From the NCBI GenBank assembly GCA_025994075.1, contig JAMQGV010000048.1, forward strand, positions 188,001 through 252,000: DNA of 64,000 nt, in the 5' to 3' direction. A program made the position numbers and the translations under genes. Positions 32,870 to 44,601 of the stretch are shown here, piece by piece. The DNA is from Vicinamibacteria bacterium (GTDB taxonomy: Bacteria; Acidobacteriota; Vicinamibacteria; Fen-336). The notes beneath the pieces are model-generated. The model worked only from the letters and a program-made list of their open reading frames with translations. It was not told the origin of the DNA and did not search any database. Every line of letters begins with the position of its first letter. The stretch's first letter is position 1.

Positions 32870-34054
32870 CGTGCCTCGCCTCGCGAGCCGCGCCTCGAGC
32901 TGCGCCGCACCGAGGCCGGCGAGCACCAGCAGCGGCGGCACGCACGGAGCCCGGTAGCGCCAGTCGCGGTCGACGACCTGCAGGCCGTGGAAGAGGGCGA
33001 CGCTGCAGAAGACCTGCGCCGCGAGCCACGCCGTCCACCAGCCGCGGTCACCGAAGAGGCCGCGCCAGGCGGAGATCGCGCCCAGTGCCGCGAGGAACCA
33101 GAGGACCGGCCAGCCGACCGCCGCGACCAGCTTGCGCTCGAGCCGCAGCGACGGCGCGGTCGGGGCAGCGAAGCGGTAGAGCTTGGCGACGGTCAGCTCG
33201 ACATGGTCGGCCAGCGACACGGGCGGCGGGTGATCCAGCTCCGGGCGGTGGAACATCACCTGTCCCGCGTGGGCGTCCGCGCTGAGCGAGCGGACCCAGG
33301 GGGCGAGCGCCCCCGTCGGCCACAGCGAAGGCTCGCGCATCAGGGCCGCATGCCCCGCCACCAGCAGCACCACGGCGACGCCCTGGGCGGCCACGACGGC
33401 TCTGGCCCGCCGCGACCGCGTGCCCGCGTCGGCGCCGAGGAGCGGGGCGATCGCCAGGCTGCCCACGACAGCGAGCGCGTACGGCAGGCCTCCGGGCCGA
33501 TAGACCGCCACGAGCGCAGCGAGGCAGAGCAGCAGCGGCCACCCCCGCACGCCACCGGGTGCGGCCAGCGCCCCGGCTGCGGCGGCGTACAGTCCGAAGG
33601 AGAGCGCGACGAACGTGGCGTCGGACAGCCCGTACGGCACCCACAGCCACAGCTCGCCGGCGAGGAAGAAGAGGGCCGTCGTCGCGGCGACCGCCCGTGC
33701 GCTGGCCGTCAGCCCGCACACGAGGTGGAGCGAGCCCGCGGCGACGGCGACCAGCGCGAGCCAGTTGAGCCCCACCAGCGCCGTCATCCAGTCCCGGCCG
33801 ACGGCAGCCTGCAGCAGCGCCACGACGCTGATCCAGCCCGAGTAGAACGTGGTGGGGACGACGAACCGGGTCTCCCGCGCCAGGCACCCGTAGTCGAAGC
33901 CGCAGGCCCGCAAGGTCGCGCCCCAGGCGTCGAACAGCACCGTGTCGTCGTTGGTGCGCAGGCCGATGGCCACGGCCGCGACGGCGTAACCCGCCGCGAC
34001 GAGCACGGTGCCGATGCGCGCCGCCGTGCGCGCGCTCTCGTCGCGGGTCGCCAT
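32867..34054 (-). CDS. Polytopic membrane protein, possible GT-C-type glycosyltransferase
   Basis: This 395-residue protein has about ten hydrophobic helices. The first luminal/periplasmic loop after helix 1 contains RTNDDTVLFDAW, an acidic pair in the place where GT-C enzymes carry DxD or DD-type motifs. It is convergent with nothing and divergent from a GT2 gene with 64 bp between. It lacks a recognised family signature. A mannosyltransferase-like role in surface glycan synthesis is inferred from topology and neighbours only. Confidence 0.6.
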   Translation of the reverse strand: MATRDESARTAARIGTVLVAAGYAVAAVAIGLRTNDDTVLFDAWGATLRACGFDYGCLARETRFVVPTTFYSGWISVVALLQAAVGRDWMTALVGLNWLALVAVAAGSLHLVCGLTASARAVAATTALFFLAGELWLWVPYGLSDATFVALSFGLYAAAAGALAAPGGVRGWPLLLCLAALVAVYRPGGLPYALAVVGSLAIAPLLGADAGTRSRRARAVVAAQGVAVVLLVAGHAALMREPSLWPTGALAPWVRSLSADAHAGQVMFHRPELDHPPPVSLADHVELTVAKLYRFAAPTAPSLRLERKLVAAVGWPVLWFLAALGAISAWRGLFGDRGWWTAWLAAQVFCSVALFHGLQVVDRDWRYRAPCVPPLLVLAGLGAAQLEARLARRGT

Positions 34055-34066
34055 CTCGGGTCCGCG

Positions 34067-34072
34067 ATGTTA
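34067..34072 (-). promoter_or_regulatory. Candidate -10 for the GT-C-like gene
   Basis: TAACAT on the minus strand, the same hexamer as for glgA, ends 12 nt before the ATG at 34054. Confidence 0.3.
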
Positions 34073-34118
34073 GCGCGCGGGCTGTGGCGCGGTGGAGCCA
34101 GACCTGCTACAAGGTCGC

Positions 34119-34820
34119 ATGCGCCGCCTCGTGATCGTGCCCGCGTACAACGAGGCCCAGCGCATCGCCGCCACCATCGAGGAGCTGCGGGCCGAGGCCC
34201 CGGGCTGGGACGTGCTCGTGGTCAACGACGCCTCGGAGGACCGCACGGCGCTGCTCGCCCGCGGGGCCGGAGCCCGCTGCCTGGCCCTGCCGGTGCACCT
34301 CGGCATCGGCGGCGCGGTGCAGGCCGGCTTCCGCTGGGCCGTGGAGCGCGGCTACGACGTCGCCGTGCAGTGCGACGGCGACGGCCAGCACCCGGCGCGC
34401 TTCGTCGAGGACGTCGCGCGGCCGGTACTCGACGGGGAGTGCGACCTCGCGATCGGCTCCCGCTTCCTGCCCGGCGCGGACGGCGATCGCTCGACGCCGC
34501 TGCGGCGGCTCGGGATCGACTTGCTCGGCCTGCTGATCCGCGCGCTGTTCGGCCAGCGAATCACCGACTGCACCTCGGGCTTCCGCGCCTTCGACCGGCG
34601 CCTGCTGCACGCGTTCGCGCTGCACTACCCGCTCGACTACCCCGAGCCAGAGGTCTGCGGCCTGGCGCTCGCGAGCGGGCTGCGGGTCAGCGAGGTGCCG
34701 GTCGCGATGCGCGCCCGCCTGGGTGGACGCTCTTCGATCTCCGGGCTCGACGGAGCGCTGTACCTCGTCAAGGTCGGGGTGGCGCTCGTGCTCTCGCGCC
34801 TGCGGACGCTGCCGGCATGA
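34119..34820 (+). CDS. GT2 glycosyltransferase (dolichyl-phosphate mannose synthase-like, soluble)
   Basis: The protein has 233 residues from ATG 34119 (MRRLVIVPAYNEAQ); a longer frame nine codons upstream is less likely. A TGCTACAAG extended -10-like sequence ends 5 nt before the ATG. GT-A motifs are VIVPAYNEA, VVNDASEDRT, QCDGDGQH and the acceptor loop SSISGLDGALYLVKV. It has no C-terminal membrane helices of its own. The next gene, overlapping by ATGA, encodes a DUF2304 membrane protein that commonly partners such enzymes. Confidence 0.88.
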   Translation: MRRLVIVPAYNEAQRIAATIEELRAEAPGWDVLVVNDASEDRTALLARGAGARCLALPVHLGIGGAVQAGFRWAVERGYDVAVQCDGDGQHPARFVEDVARPVLDGECDLAIGSRFLPGADGDRSTPLRRLGIDLLGLLIRALFGQRITDCTSGFRAFDRRLLHAFALHYPLDYPEPEVCGLALASGLRVSEVPVAMRARLGGRSSISGLDGALYLVKVGVALVLSRLRTLPA

Positions 34821-35239
34821 ACTCCGACGCCGCCGGCCCGATCCTCGTGCTGCCCGTCGCCCAGGGGCTGCTGGTCACCGGCTGCCTGCTCGCGCTGGCC
34901 ACGGTCGTGATCCTGGTGCGGCGCAACCGCCTCGAGCTGCGCTATTCCCTGCTGTGGCTGCTCGCCGTCGTCGCCGGGCTGGTCGTCGCGCTGTGGCCGG
35001 AGCTGGCGCGCACGGTGTCGGGCTGGGTCGGCATCCGCTACACGTTCAACACGGTGTTTCTGGCCGTGATGGGTTTCCAGCTCGCCGTCACGTTCATGCT
35101 CACGCTGGCCGCCTCGCGCTCGCGCCGCGACCGCGCCCGCCTCGCCTACGAGCTGGCCCGGCTGCGGCTGGAGCTCGAGGAGCGCGGCATCCGCCTCGAC
35201 TCGCCCCCCGCCTCGCCGCCGGATGAACGGCGCGACTGA
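34817..35239 (+). CDS. DUF2304 membrane protein
   Basis: This protein has 140 residues. Three hydrophobic helices (about 10-33, 42-63 and 75-98) are separated by short loops, with RRNRLELRYSLLWLL between the first and second typical of DUF2304. A coiled, charged C-terminus follows (ARLRLELEERG). It is coupled to the GT2 gene (ATGA) and overlaps the methyltransferase gene by 17 bp. It probably anchors or assists the GT2 at the membrane. Confidence 0.85.
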   Translation: MNSDAAGPILVLPVAQGLLVTGCLLALATVVILVRRNRLELRYSLLWLLAVVAGLVVALWPELARTVSGWVGIRYTFNTVFLAVMGFQLAVTFMLTLAASRSRRDRARLAYELARLRLELEERGIRLDSPPASPPDERRD

Positions 35240-36128
35240 CCCCGACGCCTGCGTCGCCTGCGGCCGCCGCGGGCTCGCGGCACGCCGCTTCGGGTCGGAG
35301 CTGCGGGTCCGGCGGTGCCGCGGCTGCGGCCACCGAGTCGCGGATGTGGAGCGTCCGGCCGCCGGCACCCTGGACTACCACGAGCAGTACGAGGGCGGCG
35401 CGTTCCTCGGAGCCCTCGAGCGCATCCGCACGCGGCAGGCCGGCCGCATCCTCGATCGACTGCGGGAGCTGGTTCCCGCCGCCGGCGATGTGCTCGACGT
35501 CGGCGCCGGCCGCGGCTTCTTCCTCGACGTCTGCCGGGAGCGCGGCCTGGCGCCGCTGGCGGCCCTCGACTCCTCTCCGGTCGCGCTCGAGCTGCTGGCG
35601 CAGCGCGGGCACGAGGTCGCCGCGCTGCCCGGCCTCGCGCCGGAGGCGCTGGCGACGGCGCTCGGCCGGCTCTCGTTCGCGCCGCGCATCGTCACCCTGC
35701 TCGACGTCGTCGAGCACCTCGACCCCGAAAGCACGCGCGACGAACTGGCGGCCCTGCGGCGCGCCCTGCCCGCGCTGGAGCTGCTGGTCGTCAAGGTGCC
35801 CGTCGGCGAGGGCCTGCTGCACGCGACGGCGCTGGGCCTCGGCCGGCTCGGGCTCCACGGCCCGGTGCACCAGCTCTACCAGGTGGGGACCTGGCCGCCC
35901 CATCGCCACTACTTCTCCCGCGACTCGCTGCGCCGCCTGCTGGCCGGCCTCGGCCTGCGCATCGTCGCGGAGCAGCCCGAACTCGAGTTCGAGCCGGAGA
36001 CGCTGACCTCCCGCGTGCGCGGTCTCGCGCTGCCTCGACCGGTCGCGACTCTCGCGGGGCAGGCCTTCGCGCGCCTCGCCGACGCCCTCGGCCGCCACGA
36101 CGCCGTCGTCCTGTACGCGACACCCTGA
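35223..36128 (+). CDS. Class I SAM-dependent methyltransferase with N-terminal zinc ribbon
   Basis: The protein has 301 residues. The N-terminus has a four-cysteine knuckle (CVACGRRG...RRCRGCGH, about 10-37). The methyltransferase domain (about 70-220) has SAM motif DVLDVGAGRGFFLDV, the acidic motif ALDSSP and a TLLDVVEHL post-motif. The tail PHRHYFSRDSLRRLL is typical of methyltransferases found in surface-polysaccharide clusters. It overlaps DUF2304, making GT2-DUF2304-methyltransferase one transcription unit that probably builds or caps a glycan. Confidence 0.85.
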   Translation: MNGATDPDACVACGRRGLAARRFGSELRVRRCRGCGHRVADVERPAAGTLDYHEQYEGGAFLGALERIRTRQAGRILDRLRELVPAAGDVLDVGAGRGFFLDVCRERGLAPLAALDSSPVALELLAQRGHEVAALPGLAPEALATALGRLSFAPRIVTLLDVVEHLDPESTRDELAALRRALPALELLVVKVPVGEGLLHATALGLGRLGLHGPVHQLYQVGTWPPHRHYFSRDSLRRLLAGLGLRIVAEQPELEFEPETLTSRVRGLALPRPVATLAGQAFARLADALGRHDAVVLYATP

Positions 36129-36175
36129 GGCGGCGGCGCTGGATTTCGGCGCGGAGCCGTGATCTCCTGCCGCCG

Positions 36176-37333
36176 ATGTCCGGCTCCCCCGCCTCGCCGC
36201 CGCGCGCGCAGGTGCGCTTTCCCGATCCCGCCGGGATCGCCGCGGCCGCGGCGATCCTGCGCGGCGGCGGCCTCGTGGCGATGCCGACCGAGACCGTGTA
36301 CGGCCTCGCCGGCGACGCCTTCCACGAGCTGGCGCTGGCCCGCATCTTCGATGTCAAGGAGCGGCCCACGTTCGATCCGCTGATCGTGCACGTGACCGCG
36401 GGCGCGGCGCCGCTGCGCCTCGCCGACCTCCAGTCCGCGCGGCTGGTCGATCCCGCGCGATTGACGGGCCGCCTCCGCGAGGCCGCCGATGCGCTGATCG
36501 CGCGCTTCTGGCCCGGTCCGCTGACGCTGGTCCTGCCGAAGCGCGACGACGTGCCCGACCTGGCCACCAGCGGCCTCCGGTCGGTCGCGGTGCGGATGCC
36601 CGCACACCCGGTGGCCCAGGCGCTGCTGGCCGCCGCGGGCACGCCGCTGGCCGCGCCCAGCGCCAATCGCTTCGGCCGCATCAGCCCGACCAGCGCCGAG
36701 GCCGTGATGGACGAACTCGGCGACCGCATCCCGCTGATCCTCGACGGCGGGCGCTGCGCGGTGGGCGTCGAGTCGACGGTCCTCTCGGTGGGCCAGCACG
36801 CGGAGCAGCCGGGTGCGCTGGTCCTGCTGCGGCCCGGCGCCGTCTCCGCCGCCGTGATCGAGGCGGCAGCGGGCCTGCCCGTCGCAACGCTCGCCGAGCC
36901 GGTCGCCCGTGCCGGCCCGCAGGCGTCGCCCGGGTTGCTCGAGAGCCACTACGCTCCGCGCGTGCCCCTCGCCCTGCTGCCCGCGCCGGTCGCGCATCTC
37001 GCCCCCGCGCGAGCCCGCGAGATCGCGCGCGCGGCCGGCGCGCCGCCTGGCGCGGTCGTCGGCCTGCTGCTGCTGGGCGGGCCCGTCGAGCCCGCGGCCA
37101 CGGCGTTCGCGACCGCCACGGGCCTCGAGGTCCATGCGCGCGCGCTGAGCGCCGCCGGCGACCTCGCCGAGGTCGCCCACTCGCTCTTCGCCGAACTGCG
37201 CGCGATCGATCGCGCCCTCGCCCACCAGGACGAGGCGGTGCTCTTCTGCGAGCCGTGCGCGCCGACGCCGGGGCTCGGCCACGCGATCGCGGACCGCTTG
37301 CGGCGGGCGTCAGCCCCCCGGCCGCGGGGCTGA
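36176..37333 (+). CDS. tsaC: L-threonylcarbamoyladenylate synthase (Sua5 type)
   Basis: The protein has 385 residues from ATG 36176. It makes threonylcarbamoyl-AMP from Thr, bicarbonate and ATP for t6A37 modification of tRNAs. The YrdC domain (about 17-220) shows VAMPTETVYGLAGDA, KERPTFDPLIVH, PLAAPSANRFGRISPT and an RPG motif. A further domain of about 150 residues (Sua5 domain) makes it the long Sua5 type; SPGLLESHYAPRVPL is the usual linker. It starts 47 bp after the methyltransferase and may be read from the same transcript. Confidence 0.93.
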   Translation: MSGSPASPPRAQVRFPDPAGIAAAAAILRGGGLVAMPTETVYGLAGDAFHELALARIFDVKERPTFDPLIVHVTAGAAPLRLADLQSARLVDPARLTGRLREAADALIARFWPGPLTLVLPKRDDVPDLATSGLRSVAVRMPAHPVAQALLAAAGTPLAAPSANRFGRISPTSAEAVMDELGDRIPLILDGGRCAVGVESTVLSVGQHAEQPGALVLLRPGAVSAAVIEAAAGLPVATLAEPVARAGPQASPGLLESHYAPRVPLALLPAPVAHLAPARAREIARAAGAPPGAVVGLLLLGGPVEPAATAFATATGLEVHARALSAAGDLAEVAHSLFAELRAIDRALAHQDEAVLFCEPCAPTPGLGHAIADRLRRASAPRPRG

Positions 37334-37334
37334 C
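37309..37334. terminator. Stem-loop at the tsaC / molybdenum hydroxylase convergence
   Basis: A perfect 9-bp stem GTCAGCCCC/GGGGCTGAC with an 8-nt loop spans the tsaC stop codon, 15 bp from the convergent stop at 37349. There is no U tract; it may terminate or block read-through in both directions. Confidence 0.5.
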
Positions 37335-37348
37335 ACCCGGTCTCCCGA

Positions 37349-39481
37349 TCAGCCCGCGAGCGCGGCCCTGACCCGTTCCGGGGTCAGCGGCAGCCGGTGG
37401 AAGCGCACGCCCGTGGCGTCGAACACCGCATTGGCGATCGCCCCGCCCATCGGCACGATGGCGGGCTCGCCGCCGCCCTGCGGCGCCAGCCCGTCGTTGG
37501 GCACCAGCACCACCTCGATCTGCGGCAGCCACGAGAACTGCGGGATCGTGTAGGTCGCGAAGTCGCGGTCGAGCACGTCGCCGCCGCGGAACCGGAGTTC
37601 TTCGCTGAGCACGTAGCCGAGCCCCATCGTCACGCAGCCTTCGACCTGCAGCGTCGCGCCCTGCGGGTTGACGACGAGGCCCATGTCCTGCGCCGCCACG
37701 ACGCGCTCGACACGGATGGCGCCGCTCGCCCGGTCGACCCGCACCTCGACGGCCAGCGCGCAGTAGGTCCCGGAGTCGATCCCGACCGCGAGGCCCTGCC
37801 CACGGCCGGTCGGACCCGGTCCCGGCCGCCAGCCGAGCCGCTCGGCCGCGACCTTCAGCACCCGCTGCGCCCGCGCGTCGCTGGTGTTGCGCAGGCGGAA
37901 GGCCAGCGCGTCCTCCTTCGCCGCCGCCGCCATCAGGTCGATCTGCGACTCGCGCGCGAACACGTTGGTGCCGGCACCAGGCGCTCGCCAGGCGCCGACG
38001 GCGAACGGGTGCAGGCTCCCGGCCGCGTTCCGCCCCGCCGACGCCCGCACCCGCGCGTCCGGCGGGTCGTAGAGGATCTCGGCGGCGCGGGTGCCGGCCG
38101 CGATCACGTGGTAGTCCCAGGCGGAGATGCGGCCGTCCGCGCCGAGCGCCGACGCGACGCGGACGACGGCGGCCGGGTCGAACGTGTCGAAGAAGAACTC
38201 CTCCGAGCGCGTCCAGGCGACCATCACCGGGCGCCCGGTCAGCTTCGCGAGCCGAGCGGCCTCGACGGCCTGGCCCACCGCGGCCTTGCCGCCGAAGCCG
38301 CCGCCCACGAACGGCGTCACCACCCGCACGGCCTTCTCGTCGAGGCCGAGCGCCTGGGCGATCCGCGGCTGCGCGCCGAACGGTGTCTGGGTCCCGGCCC
38401 ACACCGTGACCCGGCCGTCCTTCATCTCCGCCACGGCCGTGTGCGGCTCGATCGGGGCGTGGGCGACGTAGCCGGTGCGATAGGTGACGTCGAACACGCG
38501 GTCGCCCGCGGCTTTCGCCGCGGCCAGCGCCGCCGTGGCGTCGCCCCGGCTCTCGCGCACCTCGGGCTCCGGCGCGTGTTTCGTGAAGTGGTCGCCGACC
38601 GACTCGGTGTCGAACGCGGGCTCGGGCAGCGTCCAGCGCGCGTCGACCGCAGCCAGCGCCTGCTCCGCGCGCTCGGGGTCGGCGTGCAGCACGGCGACCA
38701 GGTCGCCCTCCTCGACGACGACCACGCCCGGCAGCGCCTTCGCCTTCGCGAGGTCCAGCGAGACGCGGGTCGCGCCGTGGACCGGCGGCCGCAGCAACCG
38801 CGCGTGCAGCAGGCCCGGGCGCCGCACGTCACCCGCGTACTGCGCGCGCCCCGTGACCTTGTCGCGGGCGTCGAGCCGCTTCGTCGGGCGACCCATCACG
38901 TCGAAGTCGGCGGCTGCGCGCAGCACAGCCTTCTCGCCGACGAGGCGCGTGATCGCCTGCCCTTTCGCGAGCGCGCCGTAGCTCACCTGGCGCCGGGCGT
39001 CGCCTTTCACCGAGACGACGCCGCGCGCAGCCTCGAGCTGCGCCAGCGGCACGCCGAGGCGATCTGCCGCCAGATTCAGCAGCACGGTCCGAGCTTCGGC
39101 CGCCGCCGCGCGCAGTGCGGGGCCGAAGATCCGGGTCGACAGCGAGCCCCAGGTCCCGGCGTCCCACGGGCACAGGTCGGTGTCGCCCATCACCATCGTG
39201 AGCTGGTCGAGCCCGACCCGCAGTTCTTCCGCGGCCATCTGCGCGAGCGACGTTTGCACGCCCTGCCCCATCTCGATCTTCCCGGAGAAGATCGTGACGC
39301 GGCCCTCGGGGTCGATCCGCAGGTAGGCGTTGAGGTCCTCGGGATAGCCGCGCTGCTGCGCGGCGAGGTCCGACGCGCGGGTCGCGACCAGGACGACGAT
39401 GCCGCCGCCCAGCAGCTTGCAGAAGGTGCGGCGGTCGACTTCGACGGAGGCGCCTTCTTCGATCTCGAGCGAGCGCGTCAT
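37349..39481 (-). CDS. Molybdopterin-binding subunit of a xanthine dehydrogenase-family hydroxylase (IorB type)
   Basis: The protein has 710 residues. A twin-arginine signal DRRTFCKLLGGG (about 16-27) followed by a hydrophobic stretch indicates export of the folded holoenzyme. The order is permuted as in isoquinoline oxidoreductase beta subunits: GKIEMGQGVQTSL (about 67) comes first, then the hammerhead domain DKVTGRAQYAGD (about 215), then Moco-binding GGGFGGK (about 398). The catalytic glutamate is in GGGEPAI near the C-terminus. It should hydroxylate an N-heterocycle or aldehyde. It overlaps the [2Fe-2S] subunit gene (ATGA). No FAD subunit gene is present, as is usual for this type. Confidence 0.9.
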   Translation of the reverse strand: MTRSLEIEEGASVEVDRRTFCKLLGGGIVVLVATRASDLAAQQRGYPEDLNAYLRIDPEGRVTIFSGKIEMGQGVQTSLAQMAAEELRVGLDQLTMVMGDTDLCPWDAGTWGSLSTRIFGPALRAAAAEARTVLLNLAADRLGVPLAQLEAARGVVSVKGDARRQVSYGALAKGQAITRLVGEKAVLRAAADFDVMGRPTKRLDARDKVTGRAQYAGDVRRPGLLHARLLRPPVHGATRVSLDLAKAKALPGVVVVEEGDLVAVLHADPERAEQALAAVDARWTLPEPAFDTESVGDHFTKHAPEPEVRESRGDATAALAAAKAAGDRVFDVTYRTGYVAHAPIEPHTAVAEMKDGRVTVWAGTQTPFGAQPRIAQALGLDEKAVRVVTPFVGGGFGGKAAVGQAVEAARLAKLTGRPVMVAWTRSEEFFFDTFDPAAVVRVASALGADGRISAWDYHVIAAGTRAAEILYDPPDARVRASAGRNAAGSLHPFAVGAWRAPGAGTNVFARESQIDLMAAAAKEDALAFRLRNTSDARAQRVLKVAAERLGWRPGPGPTGRGQGLAVGIDSGTYCALAVEVRVDRASGAIRVERVVAAQDMGLVVNPQGATLQVEGCVTMGLGYVLSEELRFRGGDVLDRDFATYTIPQFSWLPQIEVVLVPNDGLAPQGGGEPAIVPMGGAIANAVFDATGVRFHRLPLTPERVRAALAG

Positions 39482-39951
39482 GCGACACCTCCCCGCGCCG
39501 CCGCGTCTTCGATCGCGGCCAGGATCCTCCGGTGCGCGCCGCAGCGGCACAGGTTGCCCTCCATCTCGGCGGCGATCTGGGCCCGGGTCGGGCGCGGCTG
39601 GCGCTGCAGCAGCGCCCACGCGTTCATGATCATGCCGGGCGTGCAGTAGCCGCACTGGAGGGCGTCGTGGTCGACGAACGCCTGCTGCAGCACGTGGAGC
39701 TGCCCGTCGCGCTCCAGCCCTTCGATGGTGACGACCTCGCGGCCGTCGACCTCGGCGAGAGGGGTCGCGCACGAGCGCACCGCGCGGCCGTCGACGCCCA
39801 CGGTGCAGGAACCGCACAGCCCTTCCCCGCAGCCGTACTTGGTACCGGTGAGCTCGAGGTCGGTGCGCAGGACCCAGAGCAGGCTGCGCTGGTCGTCAGT
39901 TTCGAGGAGAACGGGACGGCCGTTGAGGCGGAACCGGACGGTTCGCTGCAT
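39478..39951 (-). CDS. [2Fe-2S] subunit of the molybdenum hydroxylase (IorA/CoxS type)
   Basis: This protein has 157 residues with a good GGAGG site. The plant-type ferredoxin cluster ligands are in GCGEGLCGSC, with a fourth cysteine at about residue 61 (RSCATP). The second, helical cluster domain has GYCTPG and NLCRCG. It passes electrons from the Moco subunit encoded just downstream. It has no signal of its own and would be exported with the Tat-bearing partner. A hairpin (GGAGCCT/AGGCTCC, 39989-40008) lies in the 162-bp space upstream. Confidence 0.94.
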   Translation of the reverse strand: MQRTVRFRLNGRPVLLETDDQRSLLWVLRTDLELTGTKYGCGEGLCGSCTVGVDGRAVRSCATPLAEVDGREVVTIEGLERDGQLHVLQQAFVDHDALQCGYCTPGMIMNAWALLQRQPRPTRAQIAAEMEGNLCRCGAHRRILAAIEDAAARGGVA

Positions 39952-40113
39952 GAAGACCTCCGCGCAGGCTCTGGCGGAGTAGTGCCGGAGCCTCGATCAA
40001 GGCTCCTCGTGGGGGGCGCCGCGCTCGCGGGCGGGCGCCCGGACGCGAGAATTCCGGGCGCAAGTCTGACACGGATCCCGCGGCGCCCGGCGAGGGGCGG
40101 ACCCCCGATCGCG

Positions 40114-41403
40114 TCAGCGGCCGGCGAAGAGGGCGGTCAGCGCGGCCACCATCGCGGCCTGGTCCTGGCTCGAGGCCAGCTCGCGGATCGAGTGCATCGA
40201 CAGCATCGGGTTGCCGACGTCCACCGTGGCCACGCCGAGGCGGGCCGCGGTGATCGGGCCGATCGTCGAGCCGCAGGGCAGGTCGCTGCGCATCACGAAG
40301 CGCTGGACCGGCACCCCCGCGGCCTGCGCCGCGCGCTCGAAGCGCAGCGCCGTGGCGCCGTTCGTCGCGTAGCGCTGGTTGCTGTTGAGCTTGATCACCG
40401 GGCCGCCGCCGAGTTTCGGCGCGTGCTGCGGCTCGTGCAGGTCGGCGTAGTTGGGGTGCACGCCGTGGGCCATGTCGGCCGACACGCACAGCGACCGCGC
40501 CAGCGCGCGGTGCACGTCCTCCGCCGTGCCACCGGTCGTGCGCACGATCCGCTCCAGCAGGCTCCACAGGAACGCGGAGCTGGCGCCTTCGGCGCTCTGG
40601 CTGCCGACCTCCTCGTGGTCGTAGAGGGCGATCACGAGCGTCGGCGCGGGCCGGCCCGGCGCGGCGGCGCAGAGTGCCTCGAGCGCCGCGTGGCAGGAGG
40701 CCAGGTTGTCGAGGCGCGGCGCGTGGACGAACTCGCCGTCGAGCCCGGAGACGCAGGGCGGGACGGCGTCGTGCAGCATCAGGTCCGAACCGGCGATCGC
40801 ATCGGCGGGCACGCCCAGCTCGGCCGAGAGCAGCGCGTCGAGCCAGCCCTCGTCGCCGCCGCCGAGACCCGCGAGCGGCGGCAGGTGGTTCTGCTTGTGG
40901 AGCACCAGGCCGCGCTCGTTGACCTCGCGATCAAAGTGGATGGCGAGGCTCGGCACCCGGCACAGCGGCCGCGTCATCCTCAGCAGCCGCGGCTGCTCCT
41001 CCCCCGCGACGAACACGCGCCCGGCCAGCGACAGGTCGCGGTCGAGCCAGGTGTGCAGCAGCACGCCGCCGTAGACCTCGACCGCGAACTGGCGGAAGCC
41101 GTTGCGGTTCAGCTCGCCGCGCGGCTTGAGCCGCAGGTTGGGGCTGTCGGTGTGGGCGCCGATCAGCAGGAACCCGGCCTCGGCGGGCGGCGCGGACCCG
41201 AGCGCGAAGGCCACCAGCGTCGAGTCGTGGCGCACGACCACGTGGCGCGCGCCGGCCTCGAGCTTCCAGGCGTCGCCCTCGTCGAGCGCGGTGAAGCCGT
41301 GGGCCGCGAGCCGGGCGCGGGCCTCGGCGACGGCGTGGAAGGGCGTCGGCGACGCCTCGACGTACGACAGCAGGCTGCGGGTCAGGGTGGGGGTCTCGGG
41401 CAT
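40114..41403 (-). CDS. M18 family aminopeptidase
   Basis: The protein has 429 residues from ATG 41403 with a GGAGGAG site. It is a cytoplasmic dinuclear-zinc aminopeptidase of the aspartyl aminopeptidase/ApeB type. Metal ligands are in IGAHTDSPNLRLKP, APRLDNLAS, LYDHEEVGSQSAEGA, VSADMAHGVHPNY and the last histidine in LSMHSIRE. The usual LxxGGGPVIK segment is present. It lies 23 bp downstream of dnaE2 on the same strand, perhaps by chance read-through. Confidence 0.94.
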   Translation of the reverse strand: MPETPTLTRSLLSYVEASPTPFHAVAEARARLAAHGFTALDEGDAWKLEAGARHVVVRHDSTLVAFALGSAPPAEAGFLLIGAHTDSPNLRLKPRGELNRNGFRQFAVEVYGGVLLHTWLDRDLSLAGRVFVAGEEQPRLLRMTRPLCRVPSLAIHFDREVNERGLVLHKQNHLPPLAGLGGGDEGWLDALLSAELGVPADAIAGSDLMLHDAVPPCVSGLDGEFVHAPRLDNLASCHAALEALCAAAPGRPAPTLVIALYDHEEVGSQSAEGASSAFLWSLLERIVRTTGGTAEDVHRALARSLCVSADMAHGVHPNYADLHEPQHAPKLGGGPVIKLNSNQRYATNGATALRFERAAQAAGVPVQRFVMRSDLPCGSTIGPITAARLGVATVDVGNPMLSMHSIRELASSQDQAAMVAALTALFAGR

Positions 41404-41426
41404 CGTCTCCTCCGCCCGCAAGGGTA

Positions 41427-44531
<3,105 letters not shown>

Positions 44532-44601
44532 CGGAGTCGAGTTCTATGTTTTCGCTTTTTGTTCGCCTTGTCGAGTCCCCGAACCGGGGCCGAACCTGAA
44601 G

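Noticed and set aside
31493..35239. A 1248-codon plus-strand frame opposite the kinase and GT-C-like genes
   Set aside because: Antisense shadow; only its last 140 codons (DUF2304, from ATG 34817) are a gene.
39952..40113. Possible terminator hairpin (39989-40008) or small gene upstream of the [2Fe-2S] subunit
   Set aside because: The hairpin has no U tract and the gap holds no ORF with a start and ribosome-binding site; it is mentioned only with the neighbouring gene.
44532..44600. Possible LexA/SOS box in the AT-rich stretch before dnaE2
   Set aside because: Two GTTC words occur but 16 bp apart, which fits neither the GTTC-N7-GTTC nor the GAAC-N4-GTTC type of operator.
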